From Poriferisodalis sp965204195 (GTDB taxonomy: Bacteria > Actinomycetota > Acidimicrobiia > Acidimicrobiales > Poriferisodalaceae): a stretch of 64,000 nucleotides of DNA. The stretch is from positions 2,728,001 through 2,792,000 of the forward strand of contig NZ_OZ241975.1 of NCBI RefSeq assembly GCF_965204195.1. Direction: 5' to 3'. Positions within the stretch are counted from its first letter, which is position 1, and the number at the start of each line of letters is the position of its first letter. The translations under genes were made by a program, and so were the position numbers. Shown in pieces: positions 37,001-46,930 of this stretch. The notes under the pieces were generated by a model. That model worked only from the letters and a program-made list of their open reading frames with translations. It did not search any database and was not told the DNA's origin.

Positions 37001-38499
37001 TTCTGCGGCCACGTCGGGCTAGTCCTTCCACGCACTGCCGTTTCCGACGCGGGTATGACGGCCTGGCGTCGCGAGATCGTCGGCACTGAAGTGGGGGGGG
37101 GGGGGGGTACCGCCGCGTCACGATCTCGACCCTCATCAATCACAAGGGGTGGGTGTTCGAGGACGTCCACAACTCCTACACGGTGGTGTTGGCAGCGCTC
37201 AAGCGCAGATCAGCGTCGCCACCTGCCTCAACACCAAGCAGTGGACATTCGACGATGTCGACGGCCGCTACACCATCGCCCTCGTCGCTGCTCGCAAGCG
37301 CAGCCCGAACGCCGAGCCGTGGGGGTGGCTTTGAGGCGGACACCGGCGAACCCTGTGTAGCCATCTACCCGGGCCCCGCGAACTCGCTGCAGCGATTCCA
37401 TGAGGTAGTCGACGGAAAGCCAGAGTTGATCCCGACGACCGACTTTGGAAGTTGGTCAGACAATTGCGCGTTTCCGCAGCTGCCAAGCAGATCGTCGTTC
37501 CGCGTCTTCCTCAAGATGCGCAAGACACCATCGTTCGGCGATTCGGCCTTTCCCCGAAGAGGGGCGAGAGTAGAAATTGGACGCTCACCCCGAGCCGAGC
37601 CATCGACTGGTACAAGAACTCAACGCCACCAAAGACAAGTACCTGTTCAGACGGGACATCAACCCGGATGGCACGCACGTCTCGTTTGGGAGCTCGACGC
37701 AGGCAAAGACAAGTGGCTCTTCGCACGCGACGCCGGAGAGCGTGCAGTGAGCCAAGTGGGTACGTATTGGCCCGTCTACACCGGGAAGTCGTTCAACCTC
37801 TGGGAAGCCGATACCGGGGTGTACTCGGCATCAGTCGAACCTTCGGTTGCATGCGAGGCGCTTCAACGCAAGAGAGAGAATGGCCATCGCAACTCCAAGT
37901 CGGCGTTCTCAAGAATGCCGAGCGAATGGGTGTCCGATCCCTCCACGCTGCCATGTCTCGCCCCAAGAATTGCCATCAGGGACACGACAAACAGCACCAA
38001 CACCCGAACCATCATCTGCGCGCTCGTACCCCAGGACGTCGTCATCACTCACCAGGCGCCGTATCTGCTTCGGATCTTGGGTACGGCGCGGGACGAGGCT
38101 CTGCTGCTGGGTGTTCTCTCGTCCATGATCTTGGATTGGTATGCGCGCCGTGTAGTTGAGTTACACCTGACAGCGAGCCACCTCAACAACTTTCCGGTAC
38201 CGAACCCGGGCGAGGGACATCCGGTGCGGGATCGGGTGGTGGAGATTGCGGGACGGCTGGCTGCTGTCGATGACCGGTTCGCGGAGTGGGCCGCCGAGGT
38301 CGGGGTACCCGTCGGCTCAGCGAACGACGAGGCGACCAAGCAGGACCTGATCCACGAACTCGACGCGTGCGTGGCCCACCTGTACGGCCTCGATGAGGAC
38401 GATCTCGAGGTCATCTACACCACGTTCGATGAGAAGCGGCCCGACCGCTACTTGGACCGGCTCGCGGCGGTCATCGAACACTTCAGGAGGTTGGCATGA
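34079..38499 (+). pseudogene. Eco57I/PglX-like DNA adenine methyltransferase, frame broken in 3' third
   Basis: A large N6-adenine methyltransferase of the Eco57I/PglX type. Residues 1-600: regulatory or nuclease-like N-terminal region. SAM-binding motif I is CADIAMGSAHFLVAAVDRIE; the catalytic motif IV is FDCLIGNPPWEKVMVE. The frame is intact from 34079 to a 15-G run at 37093-37107, after which coherent protein continues in other frames (KGWVFEDVHNSYTVVLAALK, then WTFDDVDGRYTIALVAARK, then FEADTGEPCVAIYPGP, finally YWPVYTGKSFNLWEADTG to the stop at 38499). Either sequencing error or real decay/mosaicism. ATG at 34151 is an alternative start. The stop overlaps the next gene. Confidence 0.82.
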
Positions 38500-39275
38500 C
38501 GGCTCCCCAAGCCGAAGAGATCATCGGCTGCATCGACGGCACGTTCGTGCGCGTCGTCGCCGATGGCGATGAGGTCCACCTGCATTTCGACGGCGGCATC
38601 TCCCGACTGTCGTATTCGGGTGCAGCGCTGCTCGCAGCCGCATTGGACCCCGAAGCTCCGACACCGGCACCGACACAGCCGCCTGCGAAACCGCCAAACC
38701 AGCCGCCTCCGGGCGCGTCGCGCCTGATGGGCGCCGGCGTCAATCCGTCAGTGGGCGACCTCATCGCTGAGGGGTATCTCGACGAGGGCGCAACGCTCAC
38801 GTTGACCTACCGCGGTCACGAATTCACCGCGACGGTGACCGCAGCCGGCGAGATCGAGCACAACGGCGAGCTCTACGGCAGCCTCTCCGCGGCCGCCAAG
38901 GCTGCGACCGGCGCTATCGCCATGAATGGGTGGGCTGTCTGGCACGCCGGCGACGAAGGACCGATCGGACACCTGCGATGGTGGCTGCAGGCCGACCACT
39001 TTCCCGGAGAAGGCCACCGCTACGCCGAGTCGAGCGCCAAAGAGATGCAGATGGTCGCACGGTGGTGGGTCGACCACACGCTGTCGAAGGGACTCGACCC
39101 GGGCATTCCTGACGAAGTCGAGATCGCGGCGCTGCTGGACGGCAACGGCTACGCCAAGAGCACCTTGGAGTCGTACCGACGCCATCTCCGCAACTGGTTC
39201 GCGCTCTACGGCAAGAATGCCGCCCCCAGCGACGGCAGCGAGCCTGGCGACGACTCACACGCTGGGATGCTGTGA
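38496..39275 (+). CDS. RAMA/DUF4357-like restriction-associated protein
   Basis: A 259-residue protein. Residues 1-45 form a short beta-rich start; 46-75 is a Pro-rich linker; about 80-150 contains VGDLIAEGYLDEGATLTLTY, HNGELYGSLSAAAKAATGAI and AMNGWAVW, which resembles RAMA or DUF4357 modules seen with restriction and methylation enzymes (the S-SAAA...G...NGW pattern). The rest is helical (ESYRRHLRNWFALYGK). The ATG has AGGAGG upstream and overlaps the methyltransferase stop; its own stop overlaps the helicase start. Likely a DNA-recognition or adaptor subunit, by inference. Confidence 0.7.
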   Translation: MTAPQAEEIIGCIDGTFVRVVADGDEVHLHFDGGISRLSYSGAALLAAALDPEAPTPAPTQPPAKPPNQPPPGASRLMGAGVNPSVGDLIAEGYLDEGATLTLTYRGHEFTATVTAAGEIEHNGELYGSLSAAAKAATGAIAMNGWAVWHAGDEGPIGHLRWWLQADHFPGEGHRYAESSAKEMQMVARWWVDHTLSKGLDPGIPDEVEIAALLDGNGYAKSTLESYRRHLRNWFALYGKNAAPSDGSEPGDDSHAGML

Positions 39276-42200
39276 GCGACGCCTCGGGTCAATCCGCAAC
39301 GGCTGCAATGCCGAGCAAGCCCGAGCTGGCGGTCAACCGTGACGGCCAGACCGTGGCCCAGGCGCTCAACGGGTTCATCACTCACGCCGCTACCGGCTTC
39401 GTGGGCGGTGCCGCGGTGGACATTGCTACCGCCTATTTCAATGTCGGCGGGTACTCCCTACTGGCTGACGCACTCGACCATGCATCCGGCGTCCGGCTGC
39501 TGCTGGGCGCCGAGCCGCAGCCGCCGGAGAACCGCCGACGAGCACTGCACTCCGAGCCGGCTCACCCAGCACGGGCGGCTCGCGCCCGGATGCACGGCGC
39601 GCTGGCGGAACAGGAACAGCTCCTCCGGTTCGAACGCGACCACTTGGGCTTCAGCCGCCAGTCCCACGCAGCGGCACGCCGCCTCACCGATTGGCTGGCA
39701 TCGCCGAGCGTGGAGGTGCGACGTCTGGAGGGCCGATTCCTGCACGGCAAGGCCTTCGTGGTGGGCGACCGATCGCACGGCGTCGTGGCCGGGTCGTCCA
39801 ACTTCACCTACGCCGGGCTGGCATCCAATCTGGAGCTCAACCTCGGCAACTACGCACCGCACGTGGTGACACAGGTGCAGGAGTGGTTCGACGAGCTGTG
39901 GGATCAAGCGGCCCCGTACGATCTCGCCGGCCTGTTCGAGGCCAGGTTCGAGCCGCACTCGCCGCAGCTCGTGTACCTGCGGATGCTGTGGGAGCGCTAC
40001 GGCGACGAACTGCAGGCCGAAGCCGATGCCGAGGGCGCCCCGCAGATCCACCTCACCTCATTCCAAGCAGACGGGCTGTGGCGGGCGCGCCGCATCCTCG
40101 ATGAGCGGGACGGCGTGCTGGTGGCCGACGAGGTTGGTCTCGGCAAGACGTTCCTCGCCGGCGAGCTGATCCGCGAAGCCGCCCTGGAGCGGCGCCAGAA
40201 GGTGCTGGTGATCACGCCCGCCACGCTGCGGGACGGCCCGTGGCGTGCCTTCCGAGCCGAACACAACCTGCCGATGGAGCTGGTGTCGTTCGAGGAGTTG
40301 ATGGGTGACTCGCGCCTCAACCCCGAGCACGCCACCGGCATCAAGCTCGACCAGCTCGACGTCAACGACTACGCGATGGTGGTGATCGACGAGGCGCACA
40401 ATCTGCGCAATCCGTCCACTCAGCGGGCACAGGCGCTGCGACGGCTGCTCGCCGGATCGCCGCCGAAACAACTGGTCATGCTGACCGCGACGCCGGTGAA
40501 CAACAGCCTGTGGGACTTGTACAACCTGCTGGGCTACTTCCTGCGCAACGACGCGGAGTTCGCTGACGCCGGCATCGGCTCGCTGCGTGACCACTTCGCC
40601 AACGCCGTTGCGCTCAACCCCGACGACCTGACCCCTGAGCATCTCTTCGAGGTGCTCGACGCCGTAGCCGTGCGCCGCACCCGTTCGTTCGTGAAGCGCT
40701 TCTACCCCAACGACATCGTGCGCATCGGCGGACACGACACGCCGATCGTCTTTCCGACCCCCCGGGTCCGCAAGGTGAGCTACGACCTCGACGCGGTTCT
40801 ACCCGGATTCTTCGACCGGTTCGCCGCAGCGCTCGATGCCGACCCTGTCGTCAGCACTGGGGAATCTGACGTTGCCGAGGCCGATGATCCGGCAAGCGCT
40901 GGGCGCACGCCGGCTGACGAACCCGCCGAGACAGGCGCCCTCACACTGGCGCGCTATGCGCCGTCGCGCTACCGGCTTGACCACGCGATCGACACCTACG
41001 AGTTGCAGCTCACCGGGCTGTTGCGCTCGGGCCTGTTGAAGCGCTTCGAATCGTCGCCCCACGCCTTCGCAGAAACGTGCGAGCGCATGGCAAACAGCCA
41101 CGACGCGTTCCTGTCGCTGCTCGAGGGAGGCCGGGTGGGCACCGGGGACGTGCTGGCCGACTGGATCGCCGCCGACACCGATGATCTCGACGACAAGCAG
41201 CTCGACGCCTTCTTGGACCACCTGGTCCACGTCACCGACGATGCCGCAGAATTCGACATCGGGCGGCTGCGCCAAGACACCGAGCGTGATCGTGACTTGC
41301 TGCGCGACTTCGCGGCCGAGGCACGCACCGTGACACAGGAGCTCGACCCGAACCTGGCTGCCCTCACCGACGAGCTTGCCGCTATCGCCGCTGATGCACG
41401 TGCCCATGGCATCGGTGCCGAAGACACCCGCGACCGGCACAAGGTGCTGATCTTCAGCTACTACGCCGACACCGTCGACTGGATCGTCGAGCACCTCGAA
41501 ACGGTGTCGCACACCGACGCGCGGCTCGCTGCCTACCGGGGGCGCATCGCTTCGGTAGCAGGCAGCTCGGGCTCTGCCGACAAGGAATCGGTGCTGTGGG
41601 GATTCGCCCCGCGCACCACCGATGCGCCCGAGGGCCACGACGACGACCTGTACGACATCGTGGTGGCAACCGACGTGCTGGCCGAAGGCGTGAACCTGCA
41701 GCAGGCGTGCCACATCGTCAACTACGACCTTCCATGGAATCCGATGCGCCTCGTTCAGCGTCACGGGCGCATCGACCGCATCGGCTCGCGCCACGCCGTG
41801 GTGTTTCTGCGCTGCGTCTTTCCGGACAGCCGGCTGGATGACCTGCTCGGGCTCTCCGAACGTCTGCACCGCAAGATCGCTCAGGCAGCGGCCAGTGTGG
41901 GAGTCGGCGAGATACTTCCCGATCAAGGCAAGCATCACGAGCTCAACTTCACCGAGACACGGGAGGAGATAGAACGCATCCGCCGCGAGGACGCAACCAT
42001 GTTCGAGCGGGGCGGAACCGCGAAGGGCGTCTTGTCGGGTGAGGAGTTTCGCCAAGAGTTGCGCCAGGCGATGGAGGACGCGGACCTCGCCGAACGCATC
42101 GCCTCGCTGCCGTGGGGCTCCGGATCGGGAATGGCAGCCCGCTCCAGAGACGGGCGAGCCGGCTACGTCTTCTGTGCCCGCGTCGGCGATCACCCGGCGC

Positions 42201-42712
42201 CCCTGTTCCGATTCGTCGGCCGAGATGGGTCGTCTCCGGGTGAGGTCGTGGACGAGTCGTTGGCCTGCCTCGACCTCGCCCGCCCGCCGGACGGCTTCGA
42301 GACCCCGCGCACGTTGGACGACTCCGACGTCGAAGGTGCATTCGAGGCTTGGACGGTCGCCCAGGACGACATTGTCGCCAAGTGGAACGTCATGTCCGAC
42401 AAGGCGAACCTCGAGCCACGGATTTCGCCCCGGCTGGCTCGCGCCGCACAGGTGGTGCGTGACCACTCTCCACCGGAGATGACACAAGACGACATCGACC
42501 GCGCCGTCGACACGCTCACTGCTCCCTACCCGGAGCGAACCATCCGAACGCTCGCCGCAGCACTCAAGAGCTCGGCGAACCCGGCCGAGCAGGCCGTCGA
42601 GATCATCAGGGTGATCGACGCGCTCGGTCTGCAGCCCTACGAGCCGCCCGCGCCATTGCCCGAGATCACCCCCGACGACGTCTACTGCGTCACCTGGCTG
42701 GGCCTCGTGTGA
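39272..42712 (+). CDS. PLD-domain plus SNF2-type DNA helicase fusion
   Basis: A 1146-residue protein. An N-terminal phospholipase D-like nuclease domain (about 60-210) carries the HKD-type motif FLHGKAFVVGDRSHGVVAGS followed by SNFTYAG. A SNF2/RapA-like helicase follows: Walker A VADEVGLGKTFLAGEL, DEAH box VVIDEAHNLRNP, LTATPVNNSLWDLYN, and motifs V/VI VATDVLAEGVNLQQACHIVN and QRHGRIDRIGSRH. GTG start overlaps the previous stop. DISARM has PLD and SNF2 modules as separate proteins, BREX type 3 has a related helicase; here both are one chain beside a methyltransferase. Probable defence function by inference. Confidence 0.85.
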   Translation: MSDASGQSATAAMPSKPELAVNRDGQTVAQALNGFITHAATGFVGGAAVDIATAYFNVGGYSLLADALDHASGVRLLLGAEPQPPENRRRALHSEPAHPARAARARMHGALAEQEQLLRFERDHLGFSRQSHAAARRLTDWLASPSVEVRRLEGRFLHGKAFVVGDRSHGVVAGSSNFTYAGLASNLELNLGNYAPHVVTQVQEWFDELWDQAAPYDLAGLFEARFEPHSPQLVYLRMLWERYGDELQAEADAEGAPQIHLTSFQADGLWRARRILDERDGVLVADEVGLGKTFLAGELIREAALERRQKVLVITPATLRDGPWRAFRAEHNLPMELVSFEELMGDSRLNPEHATGIKLDQLDVNDYAMVVIDEAHNLRNPSTQRAQALRRLLAGSPPKQLVMLTATPVNNSLWDLYNLLGYFLRNDAEFADAGIGSLRDHFANAVALNPDDLTPEHLFEVLDAVAVRRTRSFVKRFYPNDIVRIGGHDTPIVFPTPRVRKVSYDLDAVLPGFFDRFAAALDADPVVSTGESDVAEADDPASAGRTPADEPAETGALTLARYAPSRYRLDHAIDTYELQLTGLLRSGLLKRFESSPHAFAETCERMANSHDAFLSLLEGGRVGTGDVLADWIAADTDDLDDKQLDAFLDHLVHVTDDAAEFDIGRLRQDTERDRDLLRDFAAEARTVTQELDPNLAALTDELAAIAADARAHGIGAEDTRDRHKVLIFSYYADTVDWIVEHLETVSHTDARLAAYRGRIASVAGSSGSADKESVLWGFAPRTTDAPEGHDDDLYDIVVATDVLAEGVNLQQACHIVNYDLPWNPMRLVQRHGRIDRIGSRHAVVFLRCVFPDSRLDDLLGLSERLHRKIAQAAASVGVGEILPDQGKHHELNFTETREEIERIRREDATMFERGGTAKGVLSGEEFRQELRQAMEDADLAERIASLPWGSGSGMAARSRDGRAGYVFCARVGDHPAPLFRFVGRDGSSPGEVVDESLACLDLARPPDGFETPRTLDDSDVEGAFEAWTVAQDDIVAKWNVMSDKANLEPRISPRLARAAQVVRDHSPPEMTQDDIDRAVDTLTAPYPERTIRTLAAALKSSANPAEQAVEIIRVIDALGLQPYEPPAPLPEITPDDVYCVTWLGLV

Positions 42713-42716
42713 GCAG

Positions 42717-44987
42717 CTAGCTGCGCTGCAGGTAGTCGGGGTCGCGACGGCTGGCGAACCAGTCGATCTCATCTGCGAGCGCCGGGTGCGCATCGAGATC
42801 GCCGTCGGCCGCAATGAGTTCGGTGGCTGCGTCGCGAGCCGCCTGAACCCACTTCAGGTCTCGGGCGAGCGATGCCAGCTTCAGATCGCTTCGCCCGGAT
42901 TGCCGCTCGTCGAACAGCGTGCCCTCGCCGCGCAGTTCAAGGTCAACTTCGGCCAGCTTGAACCCGTCGCTTGATTCCGAGAGTGCTGTCAGCCGCTGCA
43001 CAGCGGTGGGAGTCGGATCATCGTCGCTGACGAGATAACACGACGATGCATGGCTGCCCCGACCCACCCGGCCCCGTAGCTGGTGCAACTGCGCGATACC
43101 GAAACGGTCAGCAGACAGCACGACCATCACCGTGGCATTCGGAATGTCGATGCCGACCTCGATAACGGTGGTCGCCACCAGTGCATCGAGCTTCCCGTCC
43201 CGGAACCGGCCCATCGTGGAATCCTTTTCGACCGAGGGCAGCCGCCCGTGCAATAGCCCGACCCGCAGGCCCGCCAGCGGTCCGGCCTCCAGTTCTCCGT
43301 GCATCTGCTCGGCCGAGCGTGCATCGAGGCTCTCGCTCTCGGTGATCAGCGGGCACACCACGTACGCCTGGCGACCGGACTCGATCTCGCCGCGCACTCT
43401 GGACCACATCACGTCGGTCTCCAAGGGACCGCGCACCCACTGCGTCTCGATAGGCGTACGGCCCGGCGGCAGCTCATCGAGTACCGAGACATCGAGATCG
43501 CCGTACACCGTCATCGCCGCCGTGCGAGGTATGGGTGTCGCGGTCATCACCAGCAGATGGGGAATACGACGGTCATCGCGCCCGCTCTCGCGCAGCCGCG
43601 CACGCTGTGACACGCCAAAGCGGTGCTGCTCGTCCACTACGACGACACTGAGCGATTTGAAGCTCACGGACTCTTCGAGCAAGGCATGCGTGCCCACGAC
43701 GATGTCCGCAGCGCCGGCTGCGACCTGCACGAGCGCTTCGCGGCGCTGCGTGGCGGAGCTCGACCCGCTGAGCAGGCACAGTCGCAGCGGCCGCTTGCCG
43801 CCGAGCCGCGCCTCGTCGGGTATATCCAGTCCGGCGAGCAGGTCGCGCAGCGCGAAGTAGTGCTGTTCGGCCAGCACCTCTGTGGGCGCCATGAGCGCGC
43901 CTTGGTGGCCGTTCTGGACAGCCACCAGCAACGCGTGCAGCGCCACCAGCGTCTTGCCCGAGCCGACATCGCCTTGCAGCAGTCGATGCATCGGTCGTTG
44001 CGTGCTCACGTCGGCGTCGATGTCGGCCGTCACACGCTGCTGTGCCCCAGTCAGCGTGTAGGGAAGGCGTCGATGGAGTTCCTCGACGAGGTTGCCGACC
44101 CCTTCGTGCGCGATGCCGAGTTCATGGGCTTCGCGCGCCAAGCGCTGATTTCTCAGCACGAGTTGCACCCGCAGCAGCTCGTCGAACACCAGCCGGTCGC
44201 GGGCTGCCGACCGGTCGGCCATCGACGGCGGTTCGTGGATGTCGACCAGCGCTTGTGCGCGGCCGACCAATTCCAGCTGGCCAAGCAGCCAGTCCGGCAC
44301 CGGATCGGCGATGCCTCGGGCTGAACAGCGCCGTTGCGCTTCGGCAACCCAGTTCGCGACATCCCACGTCACGATGCCGGCGGTCTCCGACTGCGCGTAG
44401 ATCGCCACGATCTTGCCGGTGCGATCAGCTGTCGAGCCGTCACCCAGCACGTCGACCACGGGATTGGTCATCTGCTTGCGGCCCCGGTAGTTCTCCACCT
44501 TGCCGAACAGCGCCACCGTCCGTCCCTCGGTGAGCTGGCGCTCACGCCAAGCCTGATTGAAGAACACCGCGCTCAGCACGCCGCTGGCATCGGCCACGTC
44601 GACGCTCACCAATCGCCGGCCTCCGCGCAGGCGACGGCTCGACACCGAATGCACATCGGCCACCACGGTGATCTCCGATCCGATAGCGGCCTCGCTGATC
44701 GGCGCCTGGGCCGTGCGATCGACGTAGCGGCGGGGATAGTACGTGAGCAGATCGAACACAGACTCGACGCCGACACCGGCCAATGACTTGCGGCGATGCG
44801 GGCCGACACCGTTGAGCCGATCGACGCTGATCGCATCGAGCTCCCGCAGCGTCAGCGGGCCCTTCGTCGCCGAGCCCGAAGCATCAGACCCGACGGTGGC
44901 ACCGGAGACCTGCGCCCCAGGCGTTTCCGATGCAGCGGTGCCAGGGGGACGGCCCTGGGCGGGCTGGCTGGGTTGGGGTGGGCTCAT
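42717..44987 (-). CDS. recG: ATP-dependent DNA helicase RecG
   Basis: Reverses stalled replication forks and Holliday-type structures. The 756-residue protein has the N-terminal wedge/OB domain (DRLNGVGPHRRKSLAGVGVE), Walker A LLQGDVGSGKTLVALHALL, box II VVVDEQHRFGVSQR, LVMTATPIPRTAAM and the C-terminal ATTVIEVGIDIPNATVMVV and QLRGRVGRGSHASSC. ATG at 44987 overlaps the fakA stop; the longer open frame further upstream is antisense-free but overlaps fakA and is not family-like. Confidence 0.95.
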   Translation of the reverse strand: MSPPQPSQPAQGRPPGTAASETPGAQVSGATVGSDASGSATKGPLTLRELDAISVDRLNGVGPHRRKSLAGVGVESVFDLLTYYPRRYVDRTAQAPISEAAIGSEITVVADVHSVSSRRLRGGRRLVSVDVADASGVLSAVFFNQAWRERQLTEGRTVALFGKVENYRGRKQMTNPVVDVLGDGSTADRTGKIVAIYAQSETAGIVTWDVANWVAEAQRRCSARGIADPVPDWLLGQLELVGRAQALVDIHEPPSMADRSAARDRLVFDELLRVQLVLRNQRLAREAHELGIAHEGVGNLVEELHRRLPYTLTGAQQRVTADIDADVSTQRPMHRLLQGDVGSGKTLVALHALLVAVQNGHQGALMAPTEVLAEQHYFALRDLLAGLDIPDEARLGGKRPLRLCLLSGSSSATQRREALVQVAAGAADIVVGTHALLEESVSFKSLSVVVVDEQHRFGVSQRARLRESGRDDRRIPHLLVMTATPIPRTAAMTVYGDLDVSVLDELPPGRTPIETQWVRGPLETDVMWSRVRGEIESGRQAYVVCPLITESESLDARSAEQMHGELEAGPLAGLRVGLLHGRLPSVEKDSTMGRFRDGKLDALVATTVIEVGIDIPNATVMVVLSADRFGIAQLHQLRGRVGRGSHASSCYLVSDDDPTPTAVQRLTALSESSDGFKLAEVDLELRGEGTLFDERQSGRSDLKLASLARDLKWVQAARDAATELIAADGDLDAHPALADEIDWFASRRDPDYLQRS

Positions 44988-46825
44988 TCGATGCCGAAGA
45001 TGTACGGGTAGTGGTCCTGGCCGCCGACGTGCCGCTCGATCTCGACGTCGGGCCAGTGCTCGGCGAGCCACGCCGTCACTTCGGCGGTCTCGGCGGCTTG
45101 GGCGCCGGCTCCTTCGATGAGCGTGAGGATCTCGTGGGTTGGGGTGAGCATGTTCTCGAGCAGCCCGATAGCCGCCGCTGCCGCGGTGTCGCCGGCAGCG
45201 GAGATGCCCCCGTCGTCGAGGCCAATCCACTGCCCGACGGCGACATCGCCTGTCGGTGCGGTCGTGTCACGCACTGCCTGGGTCACTTCTCCTGCCGACA
45301 CCGCATCCGCGGCGTCGCCCATCGAGGCGGCGTTGGCGTCAGCGCTCGCGTCGGGGTCGTACCCGATGAGGGCTGCGAGGCCCGCGGGCACCGAGGTCGT
45401 CGCGACGACCGTCACTGTCTTGTCGGCGTGATCGCCCGCTTGCCGGGCCACCGGAACGATGTTGGAGTTGTTGGGCATTACCACGACCTGCTGTGAAGGC
45501 GCGGACTCGATGGCCGCAAGGAGTTCAGCCGTCGAGGGATTCATGGTCTGGCCGCCGGTGACGAGCTCGTGACAGCCCAGCGCAGCGAACAGCTCATCGA
45601 GGCCCGCCGCGGGCGAGACCGCGACCACCGCACATCCCACGAGCGGTCGCTGCGCAGGCTCGTCCGAAGCCCCGTCCGCCGCACCTAGGTGCGCATCGGG
45701 CTGGCCTGCGTGCTGCGCACCATGCGCACCGTGGCCTCCGAGGCCGGCGACCTGCTCGTGGAGATCGGTGATCTGGATGCGATGCGGCCGTCCCACATCG
45801 ATGCCTGCCTCGATGACAGGGCCGATGTCGTCGGTGTGGATATGGCAGTTCCACAGCCCGTCGCCGCCGACCATCACGATCGAGTCGCCCAGCGAGTCCC
45901 AGGCCATCTTGAAGTTGTCGATGTTCTCGTCGGGCGCCGCGAGCAGGAACATCACCTCGTATCGAGTGCCAGACGGATCGTGCACGTCATGGCCGCCGCC
46001 TTCGTCACCGTCGAGGTGGCTGTGCAACTCGGCACGCTGCTCCGCGACCGGATCCGCAGCGACTCCCTGCAGACTCGCACCCGCGTTCCCGTGCGCGATC
46101 ACCTCGGCCACCTCGGCCGGCAGGTCCACGGCGTCGGGCAGCGGGCGCCCGTCCACGACGCTCAGCAAGGCGTCGAGCAGCAGCAGGTAGCCCGCGGCGC
46201 CGGCATCGACCACTCCGGCGTCGGCCAGCACCGGCAGCTGCTGCGGGGTTGCCTCCAACGCCGCCTGCCCCGCCTGCTTGGCGCGCTCCAGCACGATGGC
46301 CAGCGCCCTGTCATCGTCGGCCCCCAGCGTGTGCAGTGCGCGCTCGGCAGCCTGCGCCGAAGCACGCGCAACGCTCAGGATCGTCCCCTCCACCGGTCGC
46401 ATGACCGCGCTGTCGGCCGCAGTGCTTGCGGCCACCAGGCCTCTGGCCAGCATCTCGGCGTCGATGGGCGGTTCCGCATCGGGATGATCGTCACTCGGGG
46501 CCAGCGTCGAGGCCAGCCCCCGCAGGAGCTGACTCACGATGACGCCGCTGTTGCCGCGTGCGCCCATGAGCGCGCCATGGGAGATCGCCCGGCAGATGTC
46601 CCCCCTGCCGGCGCCGGACTGGAGCAATTCCTCGCTGACCGCCGCGAGCGTCAAGGCCATGTTGGTGCCGGTGTCGCCATCGGGCACGGGATAGACGTTG
46701 AGGCGGTCGATCGTGACCCGATGCTGGTTCAGCGCGGACTGATAGCGCCGCATGACCTCGGCCAGTGCTTCGCTGTCCAGGCAGGGCAGAACCCCCACGT
46801 CAATCTGAGCGTTGCGGTCGCTCAT
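44984..46825 (-). CDS. fakA: Fatty acid kinase FakA-like (DAK2 domain)
   Basis: FakA phosphorylates fatty acids bound to FakB. The 613-residue protein has the DAK2 domain with YPVPDGDTGTNMALTLAAVS and SHGALMGARGNSGVIVSQLL (ATP and Mg site), then a long middle region, then the C-terminal domain with PNNSNIVPVARQAGDHADKT. Standard partner of recG in Gram-positives, where it is often labelled Dak/YloV. No fakB is in the window. Ends with overlap of the recG start. Confidence 0.9.
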   Translation of the reverse strand: MSDRNAQIDVGVLPCLDSEALAEVMRRYQSALNQHRVTIDRLNVYPVPDGDTGTNMALTLAAVSEELLQSGAGRGDICRAISHGALMGARGNSGVIVSQLLRGLASTLAPSDDHPDAEPPIDAEMLARGLVAASTAADSAVMRPVEGTILSVARASAQAAERALHTLGADDDRALAIVLERAKQAGQAALEATPQQLPVLADAGVVDAGAAGYLLLLDALLSVVDGRPLPDAVDLPAEVAEVIAHGNAGASLQGVAADPVAEQRAELHSHLDGDEGGGHDVHDPSGTRYEVMFLLAAPDENIDNFKMAWDSLGDSIVMVGGDGLWNCHIHTDDIGPVIEAGIDVGRPHRIQITDLHEQVAGLGGHGAHGAQHAGQPDAHLGAADGASDEPAQRPLVGCAVVAVSPAAGLDELFAALGCHELVTGGQTMNPSTAELLAAIESAPSQQVVVMPNNSNIVPVARQAGDHADKTVTVVATTSVPAGLAALIGYDPDASADANAASMGDAADAVSAGEVTQAVRDTTAPTGDVAVGQWIGLDDGGISAAGDTAAAAAIGLLENMLTPTHEILTLIEGAGAQAAETAEVTAWLAEHWPDVEIERHVGGQDHYPYIFGIE

Positions 46826-46930
46826 GACTGCCGAAGCTACAACGCGCCCGCGGCGACCGGTTGGTAGCGTTCCGGGGACTGCGCGGGCCGCCACGGCGGC
46901 CCTGCAGAATCCCAGCCACTGGAGGCGCAT

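Noticed and set aside
34079..42712. Calling the operon BREX or DISARM
   Set aside because: PglZ, BrxC, BrxA/B and DUF1998 (DrmB) genes are all absent from the window; only component types are shared.
40799..42814. Minus-strand open frame of 671 codons opposite the PLD-helicase
   Set aside because: The plus-strand frame carries all helicase and PLD motifs; the antisense frame has none and is a GC-bias shadow.
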